DNA of 62,514 nt. It comes from Serpula lacrymans var. lacrymans S7.9. Lineage: Eukaryota; Basidiomycota; Agaricomycetes; Boletales; Serpulaceae. Positions 1-9,834 of the stretch are shown here, in pieces. Made by a program: the position numbers and the translations under genes. Below the pieces are notes generated by a model. The model did no database searches and was not told where the DNA came from. It saw only the letters and a program-made list of their open reading frames with translations. Position 1 is the first letter of the stretch. Each line of letters starts with the position of its first letter. The stretch lies in the NCBI RefSeq assembly GCF_000218685.1, contig NW_006763309.1, positions 129,979 through 192,492 on the forward strand. Direction: 5' to 3'.

Positions 1-586
1 TGGGGGAGCAGACTACTTACAACCTTGTCTTGCCAAGGGAACCACCGCCGTGAGGTTGCTGTATGGTCTGCAGTACGAGCACGTTTGCGTCCATGACTGG
101 CTGTTTCAATACCATTGTTGACTGGAAAGCATCACAGTTATAACTAATGAAAAAAAAAGCATAAGGCTTACCAATCACAGTGACCTCCGGTAAATCATCG
201 TTGCTGGGAGCATCCGACCATTCAAGGTCTTTGTTTGAGGAATCCAAGAGTGCATTGAAGTGGTCAAGAGCAGCCAGCGCTATTGAGGCAACTGCTTCCT
301 GCTCAGGTGGCAGATCAAGAACAACATGTGAGGGGTTGTCGAGTAGACCCCAGTCAAAGTTGATGATGTCGGGGGAAGATGGCAAGGGATTGGCAGGTGG
401 CTGAGACTGTAGGCTGGAATGATTGTCACCTGTTAAAGATGTAAGCAAAGTACAAATGCTATTATTGACTAATGTAAATGCTTGGGAGACTGAGGCTTCA
501 GGAGCCAGAGGTGGTGATCCAGGAGGTTGATCTTGATCTTGATCAAGCTCGTATTGGCAAGCATACTCGGCTTGGGCCTGGTGCAA
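1..586 (-). CDS. 5' part of a transposon-associated hypothetical gene (partial)
   Basis: I do not recognise a named family. Exon 1 (172-586) starts at an ATG and encodes an acidic, Gln/Pro/Ser-rich N-terminus. A GT-AG intron (122-171) leads into exon 2 (21-121), whose frame stays open and contains the residues WFPWQDKV. From memory, a WFPW-type motif after a low-complexity leader is common in large multi-intron Agaricomycete proteins found next to transposons. That family link is an inference. A second donor (GTAAGT) at 20 indicates that the gene continues left of the window, so only its first roughly 170 codons are visible. Phases add up (415 + 101 nt = 172 codons). No domain with a known activity is visible. 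Confidence 0.5.
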
Positions 587-1436
587 AAGAGACTGTACAT
601 GGCGGGGTAGGTGCTATGGATAGCGCAAGCGCCCATCGCGACACAAACAGCACCTATATCGTGGCTGGCCTTCTGAATTGTGTACGAGCTCCCATAATGC
701 TTACAGTGCGAGAATAATATGTCTCAGCCTTAGTATTTTACAGTGAACTCAAGCCAGCACTTACTTTCGTCAATTAATATAGCATCTTGGAAAAGATGGG
801 GGAGAGATTAAGCACTGGTATTGATCTAGGAGTACTATGGTACGAATACAAAAACAGAGTACACGGCAAAGCATATCACGATCTAACTGGTCATAATAAG
901 CTTTGATAGCGGGGTTGGAGATCATTTGAAGATTATCTTGAGCTGGGGTCTGGGTATGGTTGCAAATTGAGAAATCAGGTGCTCGGTTGGAGTCTGGATC
1001 AGAATCCATGGTTATATTTGAAAAAAAAGCTAGACCTAATGAACACATGGTGCTGAGTCTGGGCTGCCACATGTACGGGGGCTACTCGGAGAAACTTGTG
1101 CGGAGTGGCTACAAATCTCTGGCCATGTAGGCAATGAATGGTTTTTGTGGAGACTTGGAGCAGTATCAAAGTGCACAAAGACATCACTCATAGTCAGAAT
1201 GGGTGAGCCCCATCAGAGTCAAGTATAGTGTTGATCTATTGCTAAGCAGAAAGACAAGTGTCAGTACCAGTCATACCATGGCTGTGGTGTTGATTATTCT
1301 GATAGGCATCCATTACTTCTGCTTTGCCTGTGATGTAGTGGCCATGTTCAGTCAGGAGACAATCTAAATAATCATTCACTCTGCAATCAACAGTCAAGAA
1401 GCCAAAGATGAAAGACCCAATAAGTCTGAGTGAAAA
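587..1436. other. Unassigned stretch between the partial gene and the left repeat arm
   Basis: Only short open frames occur here, for example 770-1072 and 999-1187 on the minus strand. None shows a recognisable motif, and no intron joins them into a convincing protein. Composition resembles the surrounding transposon-rich DNA. The stretch ends exactly where homology with the right arm begins. Confidence 0.5.
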
Positions 1437-1616
1437 CTCAGCCACTGCCCGAGAGGCTATAGAAACGACTGAGGTATTCCTATACTAAACCCCTACTACT
1501 TATAGTCGGAGGTGCTACTCGCTACAGTATAATGACTCCTAGGAGAACAATGGTGACTCCATGGAGTGGTGGCTATGCTCCATAGAGAGCAATGGCTGCT
1601 TTAGCAGAGACCAGGT

Positions 1617-2177
1617 TTATCCAGTTTTGTCACTCCCACTTGAGTGCAACCATAGTCCCATAGCTTTAGAGAATTTCCAGTGTTTTTCGTGAGTGAGGGG
1701 TTTAGTGAGAATGTCGGCAACCATATCTCCTGTAGGAACATATCTGATTACTGCCTCTCCCTTTGATACTAAGTCATCTCGGATAAAATGATATTTCCGT
1801 TGAATATGTTTTGTGCAAGCACGGAACTGCGGATCTCATGTAAGAATGATAGCTGCTTGATTGTCACAGTGCAACATTGTAGGTCCATTTTGAGCATGTC
1901 CAATTTCTTCAAAAAATGACCAAAGCCATGCAAGGTGTTGTCCAGCATTGCTCAATCCAATGTACTCTGACTCCGTGGAGGATAAAGCTACCATGCTTTG
2001 TCTTTTGCTTGTCCAGGAGATTGCTCCTTGGATGGTGATAAAAACAAAGCCTGATGTTGATCAAGACATATCTGGGTCTCCAGACCAATCTGCATCTGAA
2101 TATCCATAGAAATCCATGTCCATGGAGACATCTGTGCCATCATAATGTAGTTTCATGTCCCTGGTTGCTTTCAGATA
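1617..2177 (-). pseudogene. Ty1/copia RNase H fragment in the left arm
   Basis: The minus strand reads as the C-terminal RNase H domain of a copia polyprotein. Visible motifs are YSDADWSGDPD, GAISWTSKRQ, VALSSTESEY, LHCDNQAAI, TKHIQRKYHF and ADILTKPL, followed by the normal stop at 1617-1619. The acidic residues of the active site are present, but two in-frame TGA codons (2061-2063 and 1836-1838) break it. A TAA also lies at the 5' edge, where homology ends. The upstream reverse transcriptase is absent. The same two TGAs occur at the same places in the right arm, so this copy was already dead when the arms were made or later homogenised. Confidence 0.9.
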
Positions 2178-3890
2178 TTACTCTTTCCCAGAGTTTGTGT
2201 GTTGCGTTGAAATGCAAATACTTACTGACATAATTTAGGGGGGTACCCATATTAGAATATAGCATGTTACAATATTTTTTGGGCTATAACTTTCAGACTT
2301 CACAATCTATATATACAGGATATGGAGAAAATGTTGTGGATAAAAATTTGATAATGTAGTGATATAATTTAATGAAAATAATAAAATATAATATGTTTAT
2401 AGGTGATTTTTATTTATTACTTACCAACATCAAGGCAATAATGGTTTTCCAAATTATATAAACAAATTTAAAAGCAGTAAATAGTATGAGGAATTAAAAT
2501 TTTCATCTTATTTTCATTCCTTTGCTGCTATAACTTGGCTCTTAGACCTATTTCTGATTACTCCTCTTACTCTTGGACTAGAAGTCACTATTGGTGCTTT
2601 TCTTTTGATTTCTCTTTTCTTTTATCCCACTACCACTTACTATCCTACTTATGGAGGCAACTGAATCCCTTGACTCCCCTAGAGGTAATTTACTTAGGGG
2701 AGGCATCTCATTAACCAGCTTTATAAGAGATTATCCTCTTGAGAGATTAATACAATGATAAGGCTTAGTATAGTACCTTACTATTGGGTTGCTATATGAG
2801 TTAGTCAGACATCCCACAACTACCCTTCTCTCTCACAGGATGATCAATACAATAGTGGCATCACTTTTATTCTCTTTTCCTATTGGTTGATTTTAGGATT
2901 AGTCCACTTCTCTATCATTCTCCATTTTTGGTCCAATCCCCTTATTTCCCTATATAAGGATTTAGATATCTCTTATATATGCTTTAGTTCCTACTTGAGA
3001 TTTGCACCTACCTTGATACTCTTCGCCTATCAATACTTATCTCATTGACCATCAAATCCTTGTCCAGCATTATTGGTGTTGTGTTATATAGCTTCTTGTT
3101 TATTGCCTCACAGATGGTCCCCTAGGAAGCAAATAAAACAAATAGTAACAGCAGACAACAAGAGAAAATGTATAGTGGGACACTGTTTCTATGGCAGAAA
3201 TATCTAAGTTCAAGATTCATGAATTGCTATCCACTTAAATATGATTATTTTGCTACACAAACTCTACCACCTTATAATTGTCTTTGGTTTCTTATCCATC
3301 TCTAAAAATAACTATTTTTACATACAAAAAGCCAAGGCTAATTTCCAATTAAGGCAAAATTCTTCTCAGTCAAGAAGGGGGTTAATTAGAAGGACACTGA
3401 ATATGACTATATCTATCAAAGCACCTTATAATAATCTTTGTAATACTCTTGTGTGATTTTGTAGAACTGAATATTGTTACCTGTAACTGTGCTTTGCCAG
3501 TCCTGAAATCTGGTCAATCCATCAGTGGATACAGTTATGATCTTGATAATTTAGATAAATTATGAGTTAATAATGGTTAGCATTAGGTGTTTGAATCCTT
3601 GATTTGGTGCTGGCAGGAAATTATTTATGTCTTAGTGAATACCACTATATAATTAATTCCATCAAGTAAAGTTTAGTGCATAAATAGATAAATATTGTCA
3701 AGAGAAATTGTAGTGTTATCAAGGGGTAATTCTGATACAGAAACAAAATTCCATACAGGATGATGAAAGTGTTAGGTGCAGCATTATGTGAACCTAAGGA
3801 ATATAGATATGCCACCAAGATCAAGGGAAGCCAATCTCCCCAATCTTTGATTTATTCTAATATATATTATTGAATGAAGCATCACTATTC
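2178..3890. other. AT-rich noncoding interior of the left arm
   Basis: No coding sequence can be supported here. A junction at about 2195-2235 separates the copia fragment from AT-rich sequence of unknown origin. A six-base G run followed by TACCC occurs near 2240. The identical stretch is present at 13562-15274 in the right arm. Confidence 0.55.
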
Positions 3891-4515
3891 CTTAGGTCTT
3901 GTCCCATTAGGTCTCTTCCCCTAGGTCTTTCCCACTAGACCTTGTTCCACTAGGTCTTGGTCTTATCCCACTAGGTCTTGTCCCACTAGGTCTCTTCCCA
4001 CTAGGTTATATCTCACAAGGTCTTTTCCCACTAGATTTTGTCCTGCCAGGTTTCACAGCAAGCATAACCAACTTTTGTCACACCCAAAATCAATGAAAAA
4101 GTCTGAAAGTAGTTAAAATATTTAATTGCATTTTGGACCTATAAAACTTTATCAGAATAATGTATTTTTGTTAACATATTTCTACATATCCACACAAAAA
4201 TATAGTATTAATGGAAATATATTAACCAAAAGACATCATTTTGTAGGTCCAAAATGCAATCAAATATTTTAACTACTTTCAGACTTTTTCATCAATTATG
4301 AGTGTGACAAAAGTTGGTTATGCTTGCTGTGTTTTAGTCTTATCCCACTAGGTCATGTCCCACTAGTCCACATTGCACAAGGTCTTGTCCTGCTAGGTCT
4401 TGTCCCAGGTCTTTTTCCACAAGGTCTTGGTCTTATCCCACTAGGTTATGTCCCACTAGGCCTTGCCTCACTGGGCCATGTTTTTATCCCACTGTATCTT
4501 ATCTTGTGTCCCTCA
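3891..4515. repeat. Degenerate 15-bp tandem array (left arm), split by a fold-back element
   Basis: Many imperfect copies of a unit close to TCCCACTAGGTCTTG occur at 3891-4053 and resume at 4332-4515. The two halves are parts of one array interrupted by the insertion at 4054-4331. Units vary by substitutions and by length (12-17 bp). The same array occurs inverted in the right arm (about 12939-13122 and 13399-13561). No coding role is likely, because the open frame across it only reflects the repeat periodicity. Confidence 0.8.
4054..4331. mobile_element. 278-bp fold-back MITE nested in the array (left arm)
   Basis: The element begins CACAGCAAGCATAACCAA and ends with its reverse complement. 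The terminal inverted repeats are about 90 bp with a few mismatches, leaving a short AT-rich centre, so the whole element can fold into a hairpin. It carries no open reading frame, which fits a non-autonomous MITE. The flanks on both sides are T-rich (TTT/TTT), which may be a 3-bp target duplication but is too simple to be sure. The transposase superfamily cannot be assigned from this copy. Confidence 0.8.
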
Positions 4516-4733
4516 GACATACTATATGGATTACTATATACAGTATTATATCCACCTTGATGCATACAGTGGAGACTTATATATACTTACCACAACCTTA
4601 ACATAATAGCCCAATTCATTGAAAATTCCCTGGAAGCTAGTAATTCCAGTATGGCCAGAGACTATCATGAGTACTATAAGACCCACCCACATTCTGGACA
4701 CTACACTTGGTTAAGCCTGAGAAGAATTTCTTA

Positions 4734-7700
4734 AGCTAGCAATCATACTGTTGTTTATTCAGCTGGTATTGGTACTGTGGTGTTTAACCCTGTTATTAAT
4801 GGCAAAGAATCAAGGGCTGTAGAATTCTTCAGAGTGCTGCATGTACCAGATCTTCGAAATAATCTCCTCTCAGTCTTGTACTTAACTCGTCAAAGTGGTT
4901 TTAAAGTTATCACTTCATCTCAATCTATGTCCTTCATACCGGGCAACACTCTCTTATTCACTGCAACCATTTAACAATAATGCTGCATTCCTTGATGGAT
5001 CCACTGTTTCTTGTGTTGAATTGGGACACTTTTCTGCAACAATTCCACTTGATTTAAACCTTTGGCATCGAAGATTGGCTCACCACCACTATGCTGATGT
5101 CAAGAAATTGACACAAGAAGACCTTGTTACTGAAATGACACTTGAGTCTAAATCTACTCCTGATCCTATCTGTGAACCATGTCTGTCTGGAAAAATGTCT
5201 GCCAACCCATTCCCTTCATCTTCTCATCACTCTGCTCACCCTCTAGACCTCATCCACTCTGATGTACACCAAGTCTCCTCCCCTTCATTCTCTGGGTATC
5301 AATATTGGGTCACCTTCATCGATGATTACACTCGATTTTGTGTTGTTGTCCCTTTGAAGGCCAAGTCAGATGTCTTTAATGCTTTCAAGAGTTTCAAGGC
5401 TTATGCTGAGACTCAATTAGAGCAAAAAATCAAGGCTCTGCGTGATGACAAAGGGGGAGAGTACATCTCCAAGGAGTTTGAGCAATTCACAGATGATCAT
5501 GGCATTGTCAGACAGCATACCACCCGGAATAGGCCTCAGCAGAATGGAGTTGCAGAACGAGCAAACAGGCTTCTCTCTGAAAGAATCACTACCATGCTTT
5601 CAGAGTCTGGATTGCCTAATATCTTCTGGGGTGAATGCCTAGGTGCCTTGGTGCATGTCTGGAATAGGTGTCCCACTGATGCAGTGGTCAATGCTACTCC
5701 TTATCAATTGTGGCATGGACATAAACCAGACATGTCACACCTTTGTGTGTGGGGGTGCACTGCTTATGTGCATGTGCAAAAGGATAAGAGAGGTGTTTTT
5801 GGTTCTCACATGGAGAAATGTGTGTTCATTGGTTACCCTGCTGGGTACAAGGGTTGGAAATTCTACAATCCTACCACCAAACACACCATTATCTCTGAGA
5901 AAGCTGATTTTGATGAGCGCTACTTCCCTGGCTTGAAAAAGACTTCTACCACTGCCATTCCTACTCCACCTCTGTCACCTTCACTTCCCATGCCTTTGGG
6001 CCTGGATGAGGATGTCCCTGCACCAGGTCCAGGGGGAGATATTGACCCACCAGCTGTACTTCAGCAACCTCAGCAACCTCAGCACTTGCCTCATAATGGG
6101 CCTGATTTGGACCTTGATGCAAAACCACCTGTGAATCAACCTCCTAAGCTTCCAGATCACCCTCCTCATTGCTCACCTTCTTCTGACTTGCCTATTGCAC
6201 TGAGACGCCCTGCAAGGGCTAGGAGACCACCTAGACCATGGTGGCTTCAACACAGACAACCTACTCCTGCTATTGAGAGTGATAACAGTGATAGTAGTGA
6301 TTCTGAGGCAGTTGATGATGAAGTGGCACACTTTGGAGACTCTGCTGAGCCTAGGTCATTCGCAGATGCAATGAAGCGTCCTGATGCAGATAAATGGAGA
6401 GAGGCAGCCATGGAAGAGCTTCAAGCTCATGAGCACAATGGAACTTGGTCACTTGTGGAACTACCTCCTGGAGAAAAGGCAATTGGTGGCAAGTGGGTCT
6501 TCAAGATCAAGCGCAACTCTGATGGCTCCATTGAGCGCTACAAGGTCAGATATGTGGCCAAAGGTTATAACCAGCGCCCTGGCTTTGACTTCCTTGAAAT
6601 ATTTGCACCCACTGTTTGCATCTCATCTATCAGAGTTGTCCTTACAATTGCTGCCATCCATAACCTCCATTTGCACTCCATTGACATCTCTCATGCATTT
6701 CTCAATGGTGTCATGGATGTAAAGGTCTACATGCATCAGCCAGAGGGATTCCATCAGGGTCCTCGCAATCTTGTTTGCCAGTTGGACAAGGCCATCTATA
6801 GGACAAAGCAGGGAGGCAGAATGTGGAACCAGAAGATGCACACTGTGCTTGAAAAACTCGGATTCAAGTGTACTTACTCTGACTCTGCCATCTATGTGTT
6901 TAATAGAGGTGAAGTGCGCATTATTCTACCTGTCTTTGTCGATGACATGACACTGGCATCCACATCCAATTCTGCACTTGACCAAGCTGTCAAGGACCTC
7001 TCTCAGCACTTCAAACTTTGTGATCTTGGCCCTACTTCCTACCTACTTGGCATTTCCATCACCAGAGACCTCAGCAATCACACCATCTCCCTCTCCCAAC
7101 ATCAGTACACTCTGGACATTCTGGAGCGCTTTGGCATGAAGGACTGCAAGCCTGTGTCCACACCAATGGACCCTGGTTCACGCCTCACCAAGGATATGTC
7201 TCCCAAGACACCAGAAGAAGTGCAACTGATGAAGGACATTCCCTATCTTGCTGCTGTTGGTGCTCTGATATATTTGGCCACCACCACTTGTCCTGACATT
7301 ACCTATACTGTTGGAGTTTTTGCCAGATTCAATTCCAATCCTGGGCCCACTCACTGGGGTGCTGTCAAGCACTTATTCCGCTACTTGCAAGGCACCCTCA
7401 ATCACTCACTTGTCCTTGGCCCTGATCCTAATTCCACTGAACTCTTCACCACTTTCTCTGATGCTGATCATGGTGGTGACAAGGACTCTGGACGTTCTAC
7501 TGGTGCTTACCTTGTCAAGATTAGATCTGGTGCTGTCTCTTGGAGTTCCAAACTTCAAAGCATTGTTGCTCTTTCCACCACTGAGGCAGAATATATTGCT
7601 GCTGTTGAAGCTGGCAAGGAGATCTGCTGGATGCAAAATCTGCTGAAGAAAATGGGCTATCCTATCACCTCTCCTTCCACCCTTCACATTGACAACCAAT

Positions 7701-7921
7701 CTGCCATCTCTGTGTCCAATAATCCTGAACACCATGGTCGAATGAAGCACCTTGATTTACGCTGGCATTGGTTGAAAGATATTGTTGGCTCTGGCCAAAT
7801 TGCTCCCACCTTTGTGCCCACTGCTGAAATGCCTGCTGATTTGTTGACCAAGGCTCTGGCTAAGCCTAAAGTTGACATGTTCAGACAGATGATGGGACTT
7901 GTTAGATCAGGGGGGAGCTAA
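4734..7921 (+). pseudogene. Ty1/copia pol: integrase, reverse transcriptase, RNase H; 5' truncated
   Basis: This is the pol region of a Ty1/copia retrotransposon. It opens in mid-protease: the first copia residues are ASNHTV, where an intact element would have DSGASNH, and the arm joins exactly there. A 1-bp insertion near 4973 shifts the frame. From there one long open frame runs to the stop at 7919-7921. Visible in order, numbering the 1008-codon frame from 4895: GAG-pre-integrase LWHRRLAHHH; integrase with D123, D185 and E221 (NGVAERAN, the usual 35-residue D-to-E spacing); reverse transcriptase with SIDISHAFLNG and FVDDM; RNase H with FSDADHGGD, TEAEY, HIDNQSAI and KHLDLRWHW. All catalytic residues I can name are kept. 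It cannot work alone because gag, most of protease and the 5' LTR are missing. Confidence 0.92.
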
Positions 7922-7947
7922 TGCTTGGGAGGTGCAGCATCAGGGGG

Positions 7948-8280
7948 TGTTAATTTTGGTGATTCTGCACCTAGTTGTGCTATCTATTTTCCCTTCTTTC
8001 TAAATCACTTTCCTCTTTATTCTTTTTGCTGTATTGTTCAGTATTCACTGAGCATTCTATAATTTTGCCTTTGTGGCTGATTTGTTTACCTTTGTTTACA
8101 AAACTTCGGACTAGTATTGCAGAGTCCAGTATTCCTATTCTTTAGTTACTCATACTGGACTCTAGGTACTATACACATTCTGTACTCTCTGATATAGTTA
8201 CTCATACTGGACACTAGTTCTGTCCCTGTTAGCTCTCAGCAAGTGGCTAGACACTTCCCAGAAGTTCTCAATTGAACACA
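7948..8280 (+). mobile_element. 3' LTR of the copia element
   Basis: A purine-rich tract (GGAGGTGCAGCATCAGGGGG) just after the pol stop is followed by TGTTAATTTTGG, the usual TG start of an LTR. The sequence has short repeats of the type ACTCATACTGGACTCTAG and ends near AATTGAACACA, with a terminal CA. The exact 3' end is uncertain by a few bases because no 5' LTR is available for comparison. The 3' flank is the last exon of a Myb/SANT-like gene in opposite orientation, so the LTR marks the insertion site in that gene. Confidence 0.65.
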
Positions 8281-9414
8281 ATCTGACCCAGCATATCATT
8301 CAACCCTATCAGAGCAGTGGCGGTCATTGCATTGGCAGCCACACAAGGGGTTTTAGAGCTGCGGCTATGCACAGTTATGCCTGTGCTCTTGCTGCAAGTG
8401 ACAACCGACATGGCATCTGCATCTGCATTGGCATCCAACTCTGCGTCACACTCCTTTTGTTTGCTACTAAAAGACCCACGGGAGGTAGTTGATGATAAAG
8501 TTGAGGGAGCGGGCATTGATTTGGGAGATGGTACACCCCCTAGCCAGAGGTTAACGTTGGCATCATGGGAATGCATGTTGGTACTAATGCTCCTAGGTGT
8601 TTGTGGGGTAATAGCTACAGGGGGAGGAAACATAGATGATGATGGGGTAATGCTAGACACAGGAGGGCTATGTCTATTTGGTACAGGTACAGAAGGGGGG
8701 GCAGAGCAAAAAATGTTTGCTCCCTTGGCAAAACGGCCACACATAAGATCATCCATTGCTGAGAAATGGGTCCAGCCCTTGTTGCGAAAAATCTTGACAC
8801 AAGGTTCCTCTAGAGATGGATGAGATGAGCGTCGCAATGTATGAAGTGAGTACTTACCTTTAAATACTCAGCCCATACTATCTCACTCTCTACTGTGATA
8901 CCTGCACCGCCAATATTGTCCCAATGAAAGCCCGACTGCTCTGACAGTGCTTTGACAGTTCGGTAGGTGGTTCTCAGCTAATAATCGGTCAAGAAAACAC
9001 CATAGATCAGTTAATCAATGGTACGTACCCCCCCCCCCATTTTCCAGTGCAGTGCTCGGCCTCTTTTGCAGGGCTAACCTGTTGGATCTTCTGCAATTCT
9101 ACGGCAGCCTTTGTCCAGAACTTCTTTGGGAAATTGAGCCCATCGCCAGCCTCAGATCAATGAGATTTTAAAAAAGAAATCAGTGTAGCTTCTTCTGCCT
9201 CTGACCACATCCTCCTGTCTTTTGTGCTAGTGGAAAGATAGCCATCACTAGTATCAGATGGCGCAAATATGATATTTGGAGCTTGGTAGTCAAGTGTGTT
9301 GCTGGAGTGGGTGGCCATATCTGTTTCTCTATTCACTCTCAACCAGTTACAAGGTTGTTTATAGTTGCATAAAGAAGCCTTGAGGCCTGAGCCTGAGCCT
9401 TTCCTCTTGGACAT
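8268..9414 (-). pseudogene. Myb/SANT-like DNA-binding domain gene, broken
   Basis: Three exons can be read: 9079-9414, 8858-8977 and 8807 down to 8268, joined by GT-AG introns with consistent phase (331 codons plus stop). The product resembles Myb/SANT-like proteins that are numerous in basidiomycetes and often transposon-linked: WSEAEEATLISFLKSH, then SEAGDG, SGFHWDNIGGAGI, VWAEYLK and FRNKGWTHFSAM. The C-terminal third is low-complexity Ser/Pro. An in-frame TGA (9157-9159) lies directly after FLKSH. The last codons and stop come from the copia LTR, so the original C-terminus is lost. Such proteins are presumed DNA-binding, but their targets are not known to me. Confidence 0.65.
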
Positions 9415-9834
9415 GAGTTTATTGAGTCAGTGGTGGTCTGAGTCAAAAAGCATGGCACAGCACTCCTTGTGGCATATCGGCAGCCTGTGGCGCTAAAAAT
9501 GTGCAAAGTTTATTTTTCAATTTTTCGTTCCCGTACAGCGCCTTAACCTTTTTTGTAGCTGTAGCTGTGTAGTTATTTCTAGATATATATAATCACCAAT
9601 GCCTCACCAACAATAGTCCATTGTTGTGCAATTTGCTTTCATATGTTATAAACATAGTTAAACAGCAAGGTAGCCAGCATAACTTGAGGACCCCTGGTAC
9701 CTGTGACCTGTGACACACTATGGGATCAGCCCATACATTGGGACTATCCCAAGCTCTTGGGACAGTCCCATCCTTTCTGGGATAAACCCTGTAGTCATAA
9801 CTCTTGCCCCTGTGGTGATGGCACCTGTGCACAT
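9415..9834. other. Unassigned spacer between the SANT-like gene and the gypsy remnant
   Basis: I see no gene or clear repeat. Around 9710-9790 there are short self-complementary blocks built on GGGAC/GTCCC. A ten-base C run lies nearby at about 9029-9038, inside the neighbouring intron. Confidence 0.4.

Larger units (their letters stand above)
1437..4733 (+). repeat. Left arm of a 3.3-kb inverted repeat
   Basis: This segment is the reverse complement of 12721-16015. Paired positions sum to 17452 on the outer side and 17454 on the inner side, because of one 2-bp length difference near 4180. I found six substitutions by eye (1447, 2589, 2640, 2861, 3101, 3423), all transitions, so identity is above about 99.5%. 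Inside, from outer to inner end, are a copia 3' end and RNase H fragment on the minus strand, about 1.7 kb of AT-rich noncoding DNA, and a degenerate 15-bp array split by a fold-back element. Homology stops at 1437 in the flank and at 4733 inside a copia protease codon. The two 71- and 78-codon open frames in the arm have no motif and are not called as genes. Confidence 0.95.

Noticed and set aside
3241..3456. 71-codon open frame in the left arm, identical in the right arm (13996-14211)
   Set aside because: Identity only reflects the duplicated arm. There is no motif, the DNA is AT-rich, and there is no sign of coding constraint.
3891..4515. CRISPR-like array
   Set aside because: Units are directly adjacent and degenerate with no unique spacers, and the sequence is eukaryotic.
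4324..4560. 78-codon frame of repeated LGHVPL-type units (and its copy at 12894-13130)
   Set aside because: It is the translation of the 15-bp array, whose period is a multiple of three. It is not a protein gene.
8317..8823. 168-codon plus-strand frame
   Set aside because: Shadow of the last exon of the SANT-like gene on the other strand, which has intron and family support.
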